Below, in pieces: positions 45,658 to 55,630 of a stretch of 64,000 nucleotides of DNA (position 1 is its first letter; each line of letters starts with the position of its first letter). Made by a program: the position numbers and the translations under genes. Under the pieces are notes generated by a model that was not told the DNA's origin, ran no database searches, and saw only the letters and a list, made by a program, of their open reading frames with translations. The stretch lies in contig JACEVL010000804.1 in assembly GCA_020284085.1 (NCBI GenBank), positions 225,001 through 289,000 of the forward strand, written 5' to 3'. Source of the stretch: Aporrectodea caliginosa (Eukaryota; Annelida; Clitellata; Crassiclitellata; Lumbricidae).

Positions 45658-46263
45658 ATGACACACGAACAAAATACGAACATTTGCGAATGCGAAGAAT
45701 GTCGTCTTCTACAGAACAGGTGGCAGCAGTGGCGTACGGAGCCTAAATGCCGCCCGGGGCGACGGCCCAAAATGCCGCGCCGCGCACTTAATTTGGCAAA
45801 TTTTCGAACATTTTCTTTATTACTTCCGCTAACATTTCTGATGACCTTTTTTTTTTTTTTCCTCTTATACTATCATTGTCAGAAGCCGCCCTGTCCTGCG
45901 CCCGTGCCGCCCCCGCCCCTCATTACGCCACTGTATGCTATTTCTTGGATTATTTTTCTTCCTTTCCTTCCTTCTTTGTCTACTTTTATTACTTTCTCTT
46001 ATACTTTTTCAATTTTTTCCTACATTCACTCCTTCTTTTATTTTTCTTCAACCCTATTTTGCCGCCCCTGCTCAAGTGCCGCCCGGGGCGACTCGCCCCC
46101 CTGCCCCCCCTCGGTACGCCACTGGGTGGCAGAGAGACACTCTGATGCAACGTCTACAACTAGCTGCAAGAGACTACTTTGTGGTGCGGGTCGTGTGTAT
46201 AGAGCGAGCCTCGTCTTTGCCTGCCTGTCACTCCTCCTCTATGGTAGTCTTCGGTGCTGCGTA
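45658..46263 (+). pseudogene. Short open frame interrupted by a hAT MITE
   Basis: ATG at 45658 opens MTHEQNTNICECEECRLLQN; the MITE at 45727-46124 interrupts it. Removing the MITE and one copy of its 8-bp duplication lets the frame run on (QRDTLMQRLQLAARDYF...) to TAG 46261-46263, 67 codons in all. The region upstream carries CCAAGATGGCGGC at 45412, common at the 5' ends of non-LTR elements. No family recognised. Confidence 0.3.
45727..46124. mobile_element. hAT-type MITE
   Basis: CAGTGGCGTACGGAG at the left and TCGGTACGCCACTG at the right, GGTGGCAG duplicated at 45719-45726 and 46125-46132. GCCGCCCGGGGCGA recurs near both ends (about 45750 and 46078). The interior is pyrimidine-rich. Confidence 0.9.
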
Positions 46264-46575
46264 GTCCAGAGACTCCGAACATAAAATCAAATCAAATCAG
46301 CTTATTTCCGGAACCAACACTGTACAAATTACAATTATTGCAGTATATACGTATTAATTTTTGATAGTGGTTACCAAGGGGGAGACCAAGAAGGGATGAA
46401 GAATCCCGCTAATAGGGCCACCTTAGCCCACCTAGTAATTGTGAATAATAGAAAGTCACAATAATGCATGACAGCCAGTTCATATATTAATTACATCAAT
46501 ACTTTGATAATTTAAAAATGGTTTAATTAATAGAAGATAACTAACCTAACTTAACTAATACTTAACTAACATGGT
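46264..46575 (-). mobile_element. LINE-like 3' tail, copy 3
   Basis: On the minus strand: TTAGTTAAGTTAGGTTAGTT, GGTGGCCCTATTAGCGGGAT, CATCCCTTCTTGGTCTCCCC, ending GATTTGATTTGATTTTATG. Same 3' end as at 14150 and 37895. Confidence 0.55.
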
Positions 46576-46989
46576 GTCTACTATCAGCTCTGTATGGGAA
46601 TCCGTCGGTTGGGTTTTACGTGTATGTGGGAGCTCGCCTGCAATGACTCTTCTAGTTATCTGAGGCTTCTGAGCCCTGTTCGGTTGTTTATATAGGTCAC
46701 CTTTGTTGTCAACAGCTTTAATATTGTTCCGGCGGCTGATGCAAACGGAGACCGTGCTTTTGCGAGGCTCTCAAAAGGCGCTATATAAATATATATCACA
46801 ACGGCGTCTTAATCTCATTCTAAATCTTATACACACACATAAAGCGCTGGCAAATATTTATTATATACTTATCCATGCATATTATATACAGTACGGTCTA
46901 TATATTCTCAAAGACGGTGTATCTTAACGCATTCTTATACTGACATGTATATATAAAATTTAATATGTTTATATGCACATATTGACAAA

Positions 46990-47095
46990 GGGATCTTAAT
47001 AGCATTCTTAATATATACATATATGTATGTCTCCATATTTCAATATATATATATATATATATATAATTATATATATATATATATATCTTGCATAT
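46990..47095. repeat. (TA)n microsatellite
   Basis: TA-rich dinucleotide region with short non-repeat breaks. Confidence 0.85.
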
Positions 47096-47283
47096 ATATT
47101 TAACCAAAGACTTGGGATATACGACGTTGCAGAATCCAATCTGACGTTTATTTGCCGAGCGTCGGGAAAGCAACACAGACGGACGCAGGTGTCAATGGCC
47201 GCCAAGAGTAATCTCCAACACGCATAAAGCGCTAATAAATGGACGAGAGCGACTCACTATATATGTACATATATACATATATA

Positions 47284-48431
47284 CAGGGTGGGCCAAAAAA
47301 AGTGCCCCTTACGCATTTTTGCTGATATTTCGGCCAAAAGTAAGAATTTTTAAATCACGTTTTATAGGCTTAAAGGTAATTCATATCTACGTATAATGGC
47401 CAAATATCAAAGAAAATTTTCAAACAGAACAAAAGTTATATCACTTTTAGTGAGTCCACCCACTGTTTTTTGATGATTCAAAACCTAACGCAGCAAAAAG
47501 CAACAAAAACGATTTTACTAAGTCATTTGTCAAATAATTGTTATCAAACAAACTTGATCGTTGTTTCACAACTTGAGTTCAATGTGTTCCACCACCAGTA
47601 CCCATACATGTTCTGAGTCTTTTTGTAAAGTTTTGATGTCTTTGTTGATGGGTTCCAGAGGTAAATCTTCCCACATCAACTTCAATGCGACCTTCAATTC
47701 TCTTATCGTTTTTGGCTTTGATCGCAGATTGTGATATTTCTGCAGCATAGCTCCCCTTACGTAATTAACCATTTTTGGAGTGCGGAAGATTTGGGCCTTC
47801 CACTTCCTTTACGACGATCCAGAGCCGATCTCCTTTCATCAATGCGGGGGCATATTTTTAACGGTAGGCCTACTCAGCTTCCACTGTTTATCAGGGCAAG
47901 TGGCGATTAGAGCTTTAGCTCAAAGAAAAGACCCTGCTCATGAAGTGTCTGCATACGCATTTTGTCTGTAATTGATACCTTGCCCATCTTCATATTTTAG
48001 AAATTTTCATTGTTTCAATAAAAAATTATTAATCTGAAAAATTCTTTATTTAGCAACTTGATCGTCTTCTTGCTAAGTGACGTCACAGTGACATACAGCT
48101 ACGCTGGTATCCCGTTTCTGTTCTAAATAGCCAATATGCATCTGGCAATATCAAGTTTGTTTGATAACAATTATTTGACAAAATTGACTTAGTAAAATCG
48201 TTTTTTGTTGCTTTTTGCTGCGTTAGGTTTTTGAACCATCGAAAAACAGTGGGTGGACTCACTAAAAGTGATATAACTTTTGTTCTGTTTTAAAATTTTC
48301 TTTTTGATATTTGGCCATTATACGTAGATATGAATTACCTTTAAGCCTATAAAACGTGATTTAAAAATTCTTACTTTTGGCCGAAATATCAGCAAAATGC
48401 GTAGGGGGGCACTTTTTTTTGGCCCACCCTG
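47284..48431 (-). mobile_element. Tc1/mariner-type transposon with ~280-bp inverted repeats
   Basis: CAGGGTGGGCCAAAAAAAGT at the left (TA 47282-47283) and TTTTTTTGGCCCACCCTG at the right (TA 48432-48433). The inverted repeats are unusually long, 47284-47558 and 48150-48431, and remain ~90% alike. The interior retains only the end of a transposase on the minus strand (47566-47820). Confidence 0.9.
47566..47820 (-). pseudogene. Tc1-like transposase C-terminal remnant
   Basis: The minus strand reads WKAQIFRTPKMVNYVRGAML, then SKPKTIRELKVALKLMWEDL and PLEPINKDIKTLQKD...VVEHIE. It follows the Tc1-like ending WPPxSPDLxPxDYxxWG, (T/L)xELKxAIxxxWxxLPxExINKxIxxxxxRLxxCxxxxGGHIE, with the catalytic DLNP block decayed. 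The first two catalytic Asp regions are deleted. Confidence 0.7.
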
Positions 48432-48433
48432 TA

Positions 48434-49330
48434 TATACATGTATATGTGTATCAATATATATATATATATATATTATTATTATGTCCATACGTGTATCCT
48501 GTAAATATTTACTAGCCATCCTAAATGGATATATACTTACGTCTTTGTAGGTATAATTATATGTTATGACTATACATGTACATCTAAGGTCGGTATATGT
48601 GTGTGGGTTATATACACACACAAGCAGGTTTTATGTGTTTTATATGCATATATGTGTATATGTTTATATGTAGATAGTTAAGGATATATACGTATAATAT
48701 GTGTGTTTTACGTATATGTTGCTGGATCTTGTTTATGCCTTGGTAATCCAGGGTCATTTATGGGGTATTCATGGAATGGCTGGAAAAAGCAGAGATTTAC
48801 GACCACTCGACCAGCAACAGACCACAGGAGATAAATCGGTCTGGTCATCCAACTTTGGACGATGGAAGAGTTCCAGTTTTTGCGTATATTCATCCAAACG
48901 TCTCCTCTTAAAATTCCGAAGAGGTCGTGACCTGACCGTCACGGATAAACGCTTTCTCGGTATATATTTATTTAGACTTACGCAATTCTATATATATAGA
49001 TAAACAAACCCTCTTACAGAGGGCAGTAGGCCTATAACTGGAAATTTAAAGTTTGTCATTAGCGGATGCGATTAGACATTTGTCAAATTCTTTCTCAGCC
49101 AAAGGATTCCGAATCACTGGAACCGACTTCGGACTTCCACAGGAAAAAGTATCTGAAGAAAGCTTGAGACCTTTCAAACAGAAACTGGATTGTTAGACTG
49201 AACGACATAGAGCTTATAAAGCTTATAAAACTCGATAAGGTTCATTGCTCTCCTTCTGGGATTGTTAGACTTACATTTTATCCCTCATCACACTTCTTTA
49301 TCAACTGCCTTAAACTAACTTCGTGAACTT
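48434..49330. other. No gene seen
   Basis: TA/ATGT-rich at 48430-48720, then unique sequence. Frames have no motif. Confidence 0.35.
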
Positions 49331-49413
49331 CTCTAATTTCCTGTTGAATGGCTGATCAAATATAACTATTGCATGCCTGACCCTTAAGGCCTCTATTATA
49401 TCTTAATATATTA

Positions 49414-49680
49414 ATGACTCCACATCGCCGTCTTAGACTGTTGCGTTCTTCTGCTACTGGCTTGCTGCTTCAACCTAGTTTCAGGACAATTGCAGGATCA
49501 CGTGATTTCAACTTCCGTGCTCCTCAGATTTCCAGTCGGCTACCACAGAAGGCTCGATTTTTCCAACACGCTTTCATCATTCAACTCAACTGTCAAGACT
49601 CACTGTTTTATTCTGACCCCTTGCATGACTACGTTTTGACCCTCAGTGAACACGCATCCGCATTTCAGACTCCGATTTGC
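49414..49680 (+). pseudogene. Possible LINE reverse-transcriptase C-terminal fragment
   Basis: RRLRLLRSSATGLLLQPSFR, then SRDFNFRAPQISSRLPQKAR is reminiscent of the CR1/L2 block (L)RSSxxxLLxVPRxxxKxxGxRAFSxxAPxLWNxLP. Weak similarity only. Confidence 0.35.
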
Positions 49681-49811
49681 TGACTGCACGTAATAGGTGA
49701 CTTAAATAAATAATAATAAAAAACAACACCGTAATCACATAGCTCACTATGAGTTCCTCGATGCAGTCGTAGCTAGTCACGGGAAACTGCACTCTTGCAA
49801 CATATAGAAGA

Positions 49812-50262
49812 GCTGGTGTCACGACAATTCGTCTACAGACATTTCGACGGCAGACATTTCGTCTACGAAGCTATTTGATATCGTCACTTTCAAATGGAAG
49901 CTGGATTGATGAAAAAAAACTGTTTCTGTAAATGGAAGTGGGATTGATGAAAACATTCCTGTGTTGAAATAGAAGCTGGATTGATCGAAATAATTTTTCC
50001 CGTAAATAGAAGATGGATACCAAGCTGGATGCATGGATGAAAATAAGTTTAATTCAATAGAAGTTGGAGGTTTACTTTGCAGTAATTAGAGGCTGGATTC
50101 CTGAGAATATTTAGCACGTTTTAGCGAATCTACAAGAAAGCGGCCTCTGTTGATTAGGCCTAATGGATACACTTGTAGACGAAGTGTCTGTAGACGAAGT
50201 GTCTGTAGACGAAGTGTCGCTGACGAAAAGTCTGTAGACGAGTTGTCGCGGAACCGAGACCG
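49812..50262. mobile_element. Inverted-repeat element with minisatellite core, copy 4
   Basis: Arms CGACAATTCGTCTACAGAC (49819) and GTCTGTAGACGAGTTGTCG (50230), an 18/19 inverted match; the right arm holds a 15-bp tandem GTAGACGAAGTGTCT (50164-50215). Core at 49890-50100: about six AAATRGAAGCTGGATTGATG units. Same core as copies 1-3 but different arms. Confidence 0.65.
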
Positions 50263-50699
50263 CACTACACTGAAACCATATTGATTTAGCAAAAAAATTT
50301 ACAGCAGGGACTACATTTAGGTTAAATTTGCAATTAAAATTGATTACAGAGTCTACTATTTCAACCATGGATGGTTCGCATCGGCGCTGTACCTTTGTAT
50401 TTTAATCACAGAGGTTTTTTATTCCAAAAATATATTTCAATTACCAGCAGCCAAGGTTTTCGTGCAGGCCAGTGACAACATTGATTAACTGAATTTTTTA
50501 ACTTTCGTGTAGTTTCGTATTACTGTAGCTTCTAATTAAACTAATTAATCATCGTCCTTGATAGGCAGCGGGTTGGTTGCAAAGCACGAGGATCGTGCCA
50601 ACAGTTTGGGATATCTGTTGCGAGAGCAAACCTGTTTGATAACGGTCTAGTACTGTCAGGTAGGGCTACCTTTTGAGGAATTTCTCTCGTCAATAGGCG

Positions 50700-50898
50700 C
50701 AGTGCATATGTTAACGGATTTGGACTACAGGGACAAAGTCTGCTACTCTACTTTCAATATTGGAAACTAACATTGAAAGTAGAGTATTACCTGGGACAAA
50801 TCATCAAAACTACTGGGGCAAATCCTAAAACTACTGGGGCAAATCTTAAAACTACTGGGACATTTGTCCCAGTAGTTATACAGTTAAAATATGCACTG
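50700..50898. mobile_element. hAT-type MITE, CAGTGCATAT family, copy 2
   Basis: CAGTGCATATGTTAACGG and TTAAAATATGCACTG, with AATAGGCG duplicated on both sides (50692-50699, 50899-50906). It is inserted in a GGCGCTATACAAAT SINE end. The hairpin CTCTACTTTCAATATTGGAAACTAACATTGAAAGTAGAG is shared with copy 1 in part, and it has four tandem AACTACTGGGRCAAATC units instead of one. Confidence 0.9.
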
Positions 50899-50906
50899 AA
50901 TAGGCG

Positions 50907-52720
50907 CTATACAAATCCGTGTTTAAGATAACAATTACAGTATTTTATGATAAAGCGATGCTGACAACGAAATTGTTGTGGTGGTGATGATTTTCGATTG
51001 TGATTCGCGTTCAGTTGCTATTATATAGAAGTTCTCCTTAGATAGAGACAACGGTTGTGAGTTTGTGACCTGCCGAGAATGTGATTAACATGCAATTACA
51101 ACTGCAGAAAAAGTCCACCTTAGTGTGCTTCTGAAAATACCCTGGAATAATTAGCGGACAAGCGAGAAATGCAGGAAGCCGGATAAATGACCACATCTGC
51201 TCACCTCAGCTTCTAGGGATGACGAGTATTCATAGATGGATGAGAATACCCTTATGGAGCTGACGAAGAAATCCCTCTGCTGTGCCGGGTGTCCAATCCC
51301 ATTGATATTCAACCCTTGAGCGTACGTTATTATTCATTTATTCATCCCAATCAGCATTCGCCATTCAAAAGGACGTCGCGAAAAGACGAATAAAGTTAGC
51401 AAGATGGCAGAACGTTCAGGGCAATCAAACAATGAAAGGAAGAGAAACATACAAGCAGGAAAACGCAGACACACGCGTACACTGACAACCAGACAGAAAC
51501 GAAGAAACATAGGCCTATATATGCATATATATATACATGAACATATACATGAAACATCTGCAATGACCAGAATTAGGCCCTAACGCAAATTTATTATTAT
51601 TTTTGTAAAATGGTATTTAATATTCAACTTATTATAATTATCAAAATAAGAATACTGTTTGTTTCTAATACGCTTTATTGTTTTGCTTTTAGCCGAGGTA
51701 GAAGTGATTGAGCTGCGAAATATGAAACATAGTGAATTTCCGAAGCCATATAGATATTAATATTATGAATAATTAGATATAATTATATAATTAATATATT
51801 TACCCAAGAAAATAATCATTCAGAGATAATCATATTATTATATAATAAAAATGTTATTATTGTTATTTTTATATATTATTATTATTCATTATTAGGCCTC
51901 CTGTTATTACTATTTCTAATTACTGTTACTATTTTGTTACCCGACGTAGAAATAATCCCTCGGTGAAAAAAAATTTATGTTAGGAATTTATGTTCATCCT
52001 CGATTAATCAGGCTCCGTGTCAGGTTCCACAGCCATCCGGAAATGTGCCTCTGAATGCAGTGGTACTGAGCATAGATGGAAAGACGTTGGAAAGTGAATT
52101 TACTGGAATATCAATATTAAGTTTATTTGTTAGCTTATTTTTAATTATTGGTAAAAAGAGTGAGTAGGACAGTTTGCATTATAAGGTCATTATTGTTGTC
52201 ATCATTGTTGACTTATCGTCGCCGTCATCATCATCGTCGTCGTCGTCTTCATTATCTTCGACGTCGTAATTCTCTTCTTGTGTATTTAATTGTCATTGTA
52301 GTTTATTAGCTATAGGATCAGCTGCGTCGTTGTGAGCTCGACTCCGTCTAACAACTTTACGAGTTTTGGTGTCACGTGTCGTACCATTTGCTTTTGCAAG
52401 GACTTTTTGATGTCGGTCGACCGTCCTCTATTATCGCCCAGTATACACCCGCCAGAAGATCGCGTCAGCTTTTTATGATGATGACGTCTCCGAAATAAAG
52501 TCTCCAGACGTCGTCGGTAATCCTATGGACGTCATTTGCAAACGGGTCAAACATAGACAACGTAATAAAATGACGACACTGTGTTATACACCAAACTGTC
52601 CAGAATACATCGCGGCGCGGATGCCGACAGATTTGTGACGTCGTCGTCAGGCATAGCATTGGCATTTCCTGGCCGTGCGCTGAAAGCAATTGCCTGTTAG
52701 TTCGTTTCGTCACATCCGGT
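50907..52720. other. No gene seen
   Basis: AT-rich with short ATT and CATCGTCGTC runs (52205-52250). 51930-51975 (ACCCGACGTAGAAATAATCC) repeats the 39050 sequence CCGAGGTAGGAATAATCC, a small dispersed repeat. Confidence 0.35.
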
Positions 52721-52723
52721 CTT

Positions 52724-53345
52724 AAATTTATATAGCGCCGTATTGCACTGGGCTTTACTGTTAGAAGGCGAGATCGCTTGCCGAGATATCGATTGCTGGT
52801 GACGTGGATTGTGGTGGACATGTCTGGCCAGATAGCGGCATACGGGGAGGGGGCTTGTAGCAGAAGCAAATTCACTTTCCAGCGCGGCTGTGGTCGGCCT
52901 GAATGGCCCTATCAAGCCGAGCGAGATTGAGTCTATTAGTGACAGAGAAGCAGGCGCTGCTTTACGAGCCACGTTGACAACAACGCGTCCACAGGGATAT
53001 GGCCGTTCATGTGGACGGTCAAGAGACAACGGCACTGAATGCGGTAACAATGTATTCGTTAAATCCTAATTTGGAAAGCGTTTCTAGACTGAATCCTCAA
53101 GACTTTTTATTGACACCAAGCACAAATTCTTCACAACGACATTTCGAGCAATAGGCCTACATAGTCACTTCAGTTCCATTATCAATAATTATGTATACAG
53201 TAACGTTGTCTACCATAAGACAATCAGTTTCCTATAGTGTCAAAAATAGTGTTAAGGAGCACCAGCTTATTCACGAGCGCTGCGTTGTTTGAGAGGGTTT
53301 TCCAGAGTCACTAAGCGAAGATTCAAATCCGGTGGCTATAAGGAG
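52724..53345. repeat. Dispersed TATAGCGCC-type repeat pieces
   Basis: ATTTATATAGCGCCG at 52727 and GAGCACCAGCTTATTCACGAGCG at 53261 (cf. 31728). Minus-strand frames of 117-136 codons read through the repeat and are not believed. Confidence 0.45.
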
Positions 53346-54270
53346 AGAAGGAGATGGGGAAGCTACTACGGTGGGTTTAGGGTGAATGAGATTGGAAGGC
53401 GGAGTAGTGGATTGATCAGTTTGGGATTTCTTGAAGAGTTCATACGTTAGAATGGAGAACCTGAGCGGTGATAGATAAAGGTCCTGGTCTATCCCAGTCT
53501 TACCGTTCTGGTCTGTTCTAAAATTTCCCAGGTCTGGTCTGGTCTCCTACATTCTCAGTCTGGTCCGATCTAGACCAGTACAGATTCAATTTATTCTTAT
53601 ATTTGGTGACGCGTTGACTCTTGTGATCAGTCCGTGACAGGTTCAGTGAATTTAAGTGTCATCGAGCCAGCGAAGCAGTTTGATGGATGATCGTCCGTAG
53701 CATAGAGCTGTCCAATCGGTCATTCATCCAGATGGCTTAGGTAATGATTGCTGGCAGAAAGTGGAGAGAAGGGATTAGTAGGTTGCCCTCTTGTTAACCT
53801 ACTCTCTTGGTTCTTGAGTTACATTACATTTAGGCCTACATTACATCTCAGCCAGAAGATTATTCTTCGGAGTACACGCTATAGGGCATGCAAATCTAAT
53901 CTAATCTAAGCTACTGACTTCTATAGCGCCATTATAATAGTACATGTGGCATCGATCGATGTCGCTTCAATTGAAACTATTGTCATTTTATGTCGTCATC
54001 CTAATCCCCTCTCCGCTTTCAGTCAGCAATCATTTTCTAAGCCATTGAGAATTCCCGTCAAGGGCAACAGATTGAAACAAACAACAAATCTGTTGTTCGT
54101 CGCTTTTATCTCTTTCCAATGTAATTCATTCATTCGTTATTCGTGCATTACAAGGATTTATATAGCGCCCTTCAATGTGACTGCTCAGGAGTTCTCCCGA
54201 CCTAACCCCAGCTGAAAAGACAGTCTTAAGACTGCAGTAAAATGCATCTGAGTCAACCCTAGGCATGAGG
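53346..54270. other. No gene seen; two TATAGCGCC repeats
   Basis: 53490-53590 is rich in GGTCTGGTCT words. Truncated SINE ends at 53925 and 54150-54200. Confidence 0.4.
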
Positions 54271-54271
54271 C

Positions 54272-54392
54272 GTAATTAGATGACAATCTTGATGATCTTA
54301 ATTGGATGACAATCACAGTTGGATAACAATCTTAGTTGGATGACAAATTTGGTTGGATGATAACCTTACTTGGATAAAAATCTAGTCCAAGG
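54272..54392. repeat. ~20-bp tandem repeat (TTGGATGACAATCTTA)
   Basis: Six degenerate units of 17-24 bp. Confidence 0.7.
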
Positions 54393-54489
54393 GTGCAGGA
54401 CAGTCTTATAATCAACTCTAATCAAATCCGACGACATCTAAATGACTTAAGAAGAAGAACAGTGCATTTAGGTTAGCCCTGGGGCAGGA

Positions 54490-54680
54490 ATGGCTAAAAA
54501 GCGTTAGTGACTTCAGTTTTCTTAGTATATGTACATGAGAGCAAGTAGCCAGTCCTCTCCCTCGCCGTCTCGTCTTACCACTGACGTCAGTGTACTCATA
54601 ATAGCTGAGTTGGCTAAAGGATGCAGGTCGAGCTGAAATCTTGAAACAAATTTCTTCCCATGGTGGTGATATAAACTCCG
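54490..54680 (-). mobile_element. SINE family 2 copy
   Basis: The minus strand has CATGGGAAGAAATTTGTTTC, AACTCAGCTATTATGAGTAC, GGGAGAGGACTGGCTA and CTAAGAAAACTGAAGTCACT, as at 5793-6055. Confidence 0.65.
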
Positions 54681-54689
54681 TAGAAAAAG

Positions 54690-55560
54690 TAGCATAAAAC
54701 TAAAACAAAGATAAGTGTTCTTTCAGTTTTCTGCTCTTACTCTAGAATAATTATTGCTTTCATGTTTCCACAGGAAATCAATACAAATGCGTCAATTAGA
54801 TACTCGATTGCGTCTATACAACACGAACTCATTCTGATCGCACGTGATGCCATTTTCCCATGCATGTAACAGTTTTCAGAGGACAAGCCGTGTGTGGTCT
54901 TATACGACTGTCATCGAAATGACTGATTGTTCCGATGGATGGCTACTGACGTTTGGGTCGATGACCGGACATTAGGGAACGTCAGCAACTAATGCAGGTA
55001 GCGAGGAACAGTGGAAGACGTCGTATGGCTTTCCCTATTGGGACACACGGTGGCCGCAGACAATAGCAGCAGACATCGCCAACCAATGCTTGGCCAAACA
55101 TGCGCTCATACCAGCATTCATACAATCATACATACACAAATACATGCAAACATAGAGGACATACATGTATAGGCTACGTACATACTTACGTAGGCTACGT
55201 ATTATATATATATATATATATACATGTATATATATAGTTTTATATAGACTATTATATGAACATTGTAACCCTTATATCAATTTTAATGGCATTAATTAAT
55301 CCGAAGTGTAAGACGTCACACCCATTATACATGTATGTGATGTCACAAGTTGTAATTTAGTACGTCGTAATTCGTATTAAGGCTCCATTTGTTTTAATTG
55401 GAATATAATTTTAATTATTATATTTCCTGTTGTTCGTCTTTAACTTTCGATCTAGGCGGTTACCTTTTGTAATCACACTTGGATTTTATATTCTCGGCAT
55501 TTAGCTACAATCGATTGGTGTTTCTTGCAATATTGAAGTTGACTGTGTCAAGAGGCGACG
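54690..55560. other. Upstream flank of the F-box gene; no other gene seen
   Basis: CATA- and TA-rich at 55120-55245. Presumed promoter and 5' untranslated region of the gene starting at 55567, but no core promoter motif is convincing. Confidence 0.4.
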
Positions 55561-55566
55561 TTGGCC

Positions 55567-55630
55567 ATGTCGACAAAACGTACATCAGCTGAATCCAGTA
55601 ATGACGAGCAAAAGAACGAAGCCTCAGATC
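55567..55630 (+). CDS. F-box/propeller gene, exon 1
   Basis: 64 coding nt from ATG 55567, MSTKRTSAESSNDEQKNEAS then D and one extra base. The donor GTAAGT is at 55631. Confidence 0.8.

Noticed and set aside
52465..53050. Two overlapping minus-strand frames of 117 and 136 codons
   Set aside because: They read through a TATAGCGCC dispersed repeat and show no domain. No splice or start evidence.
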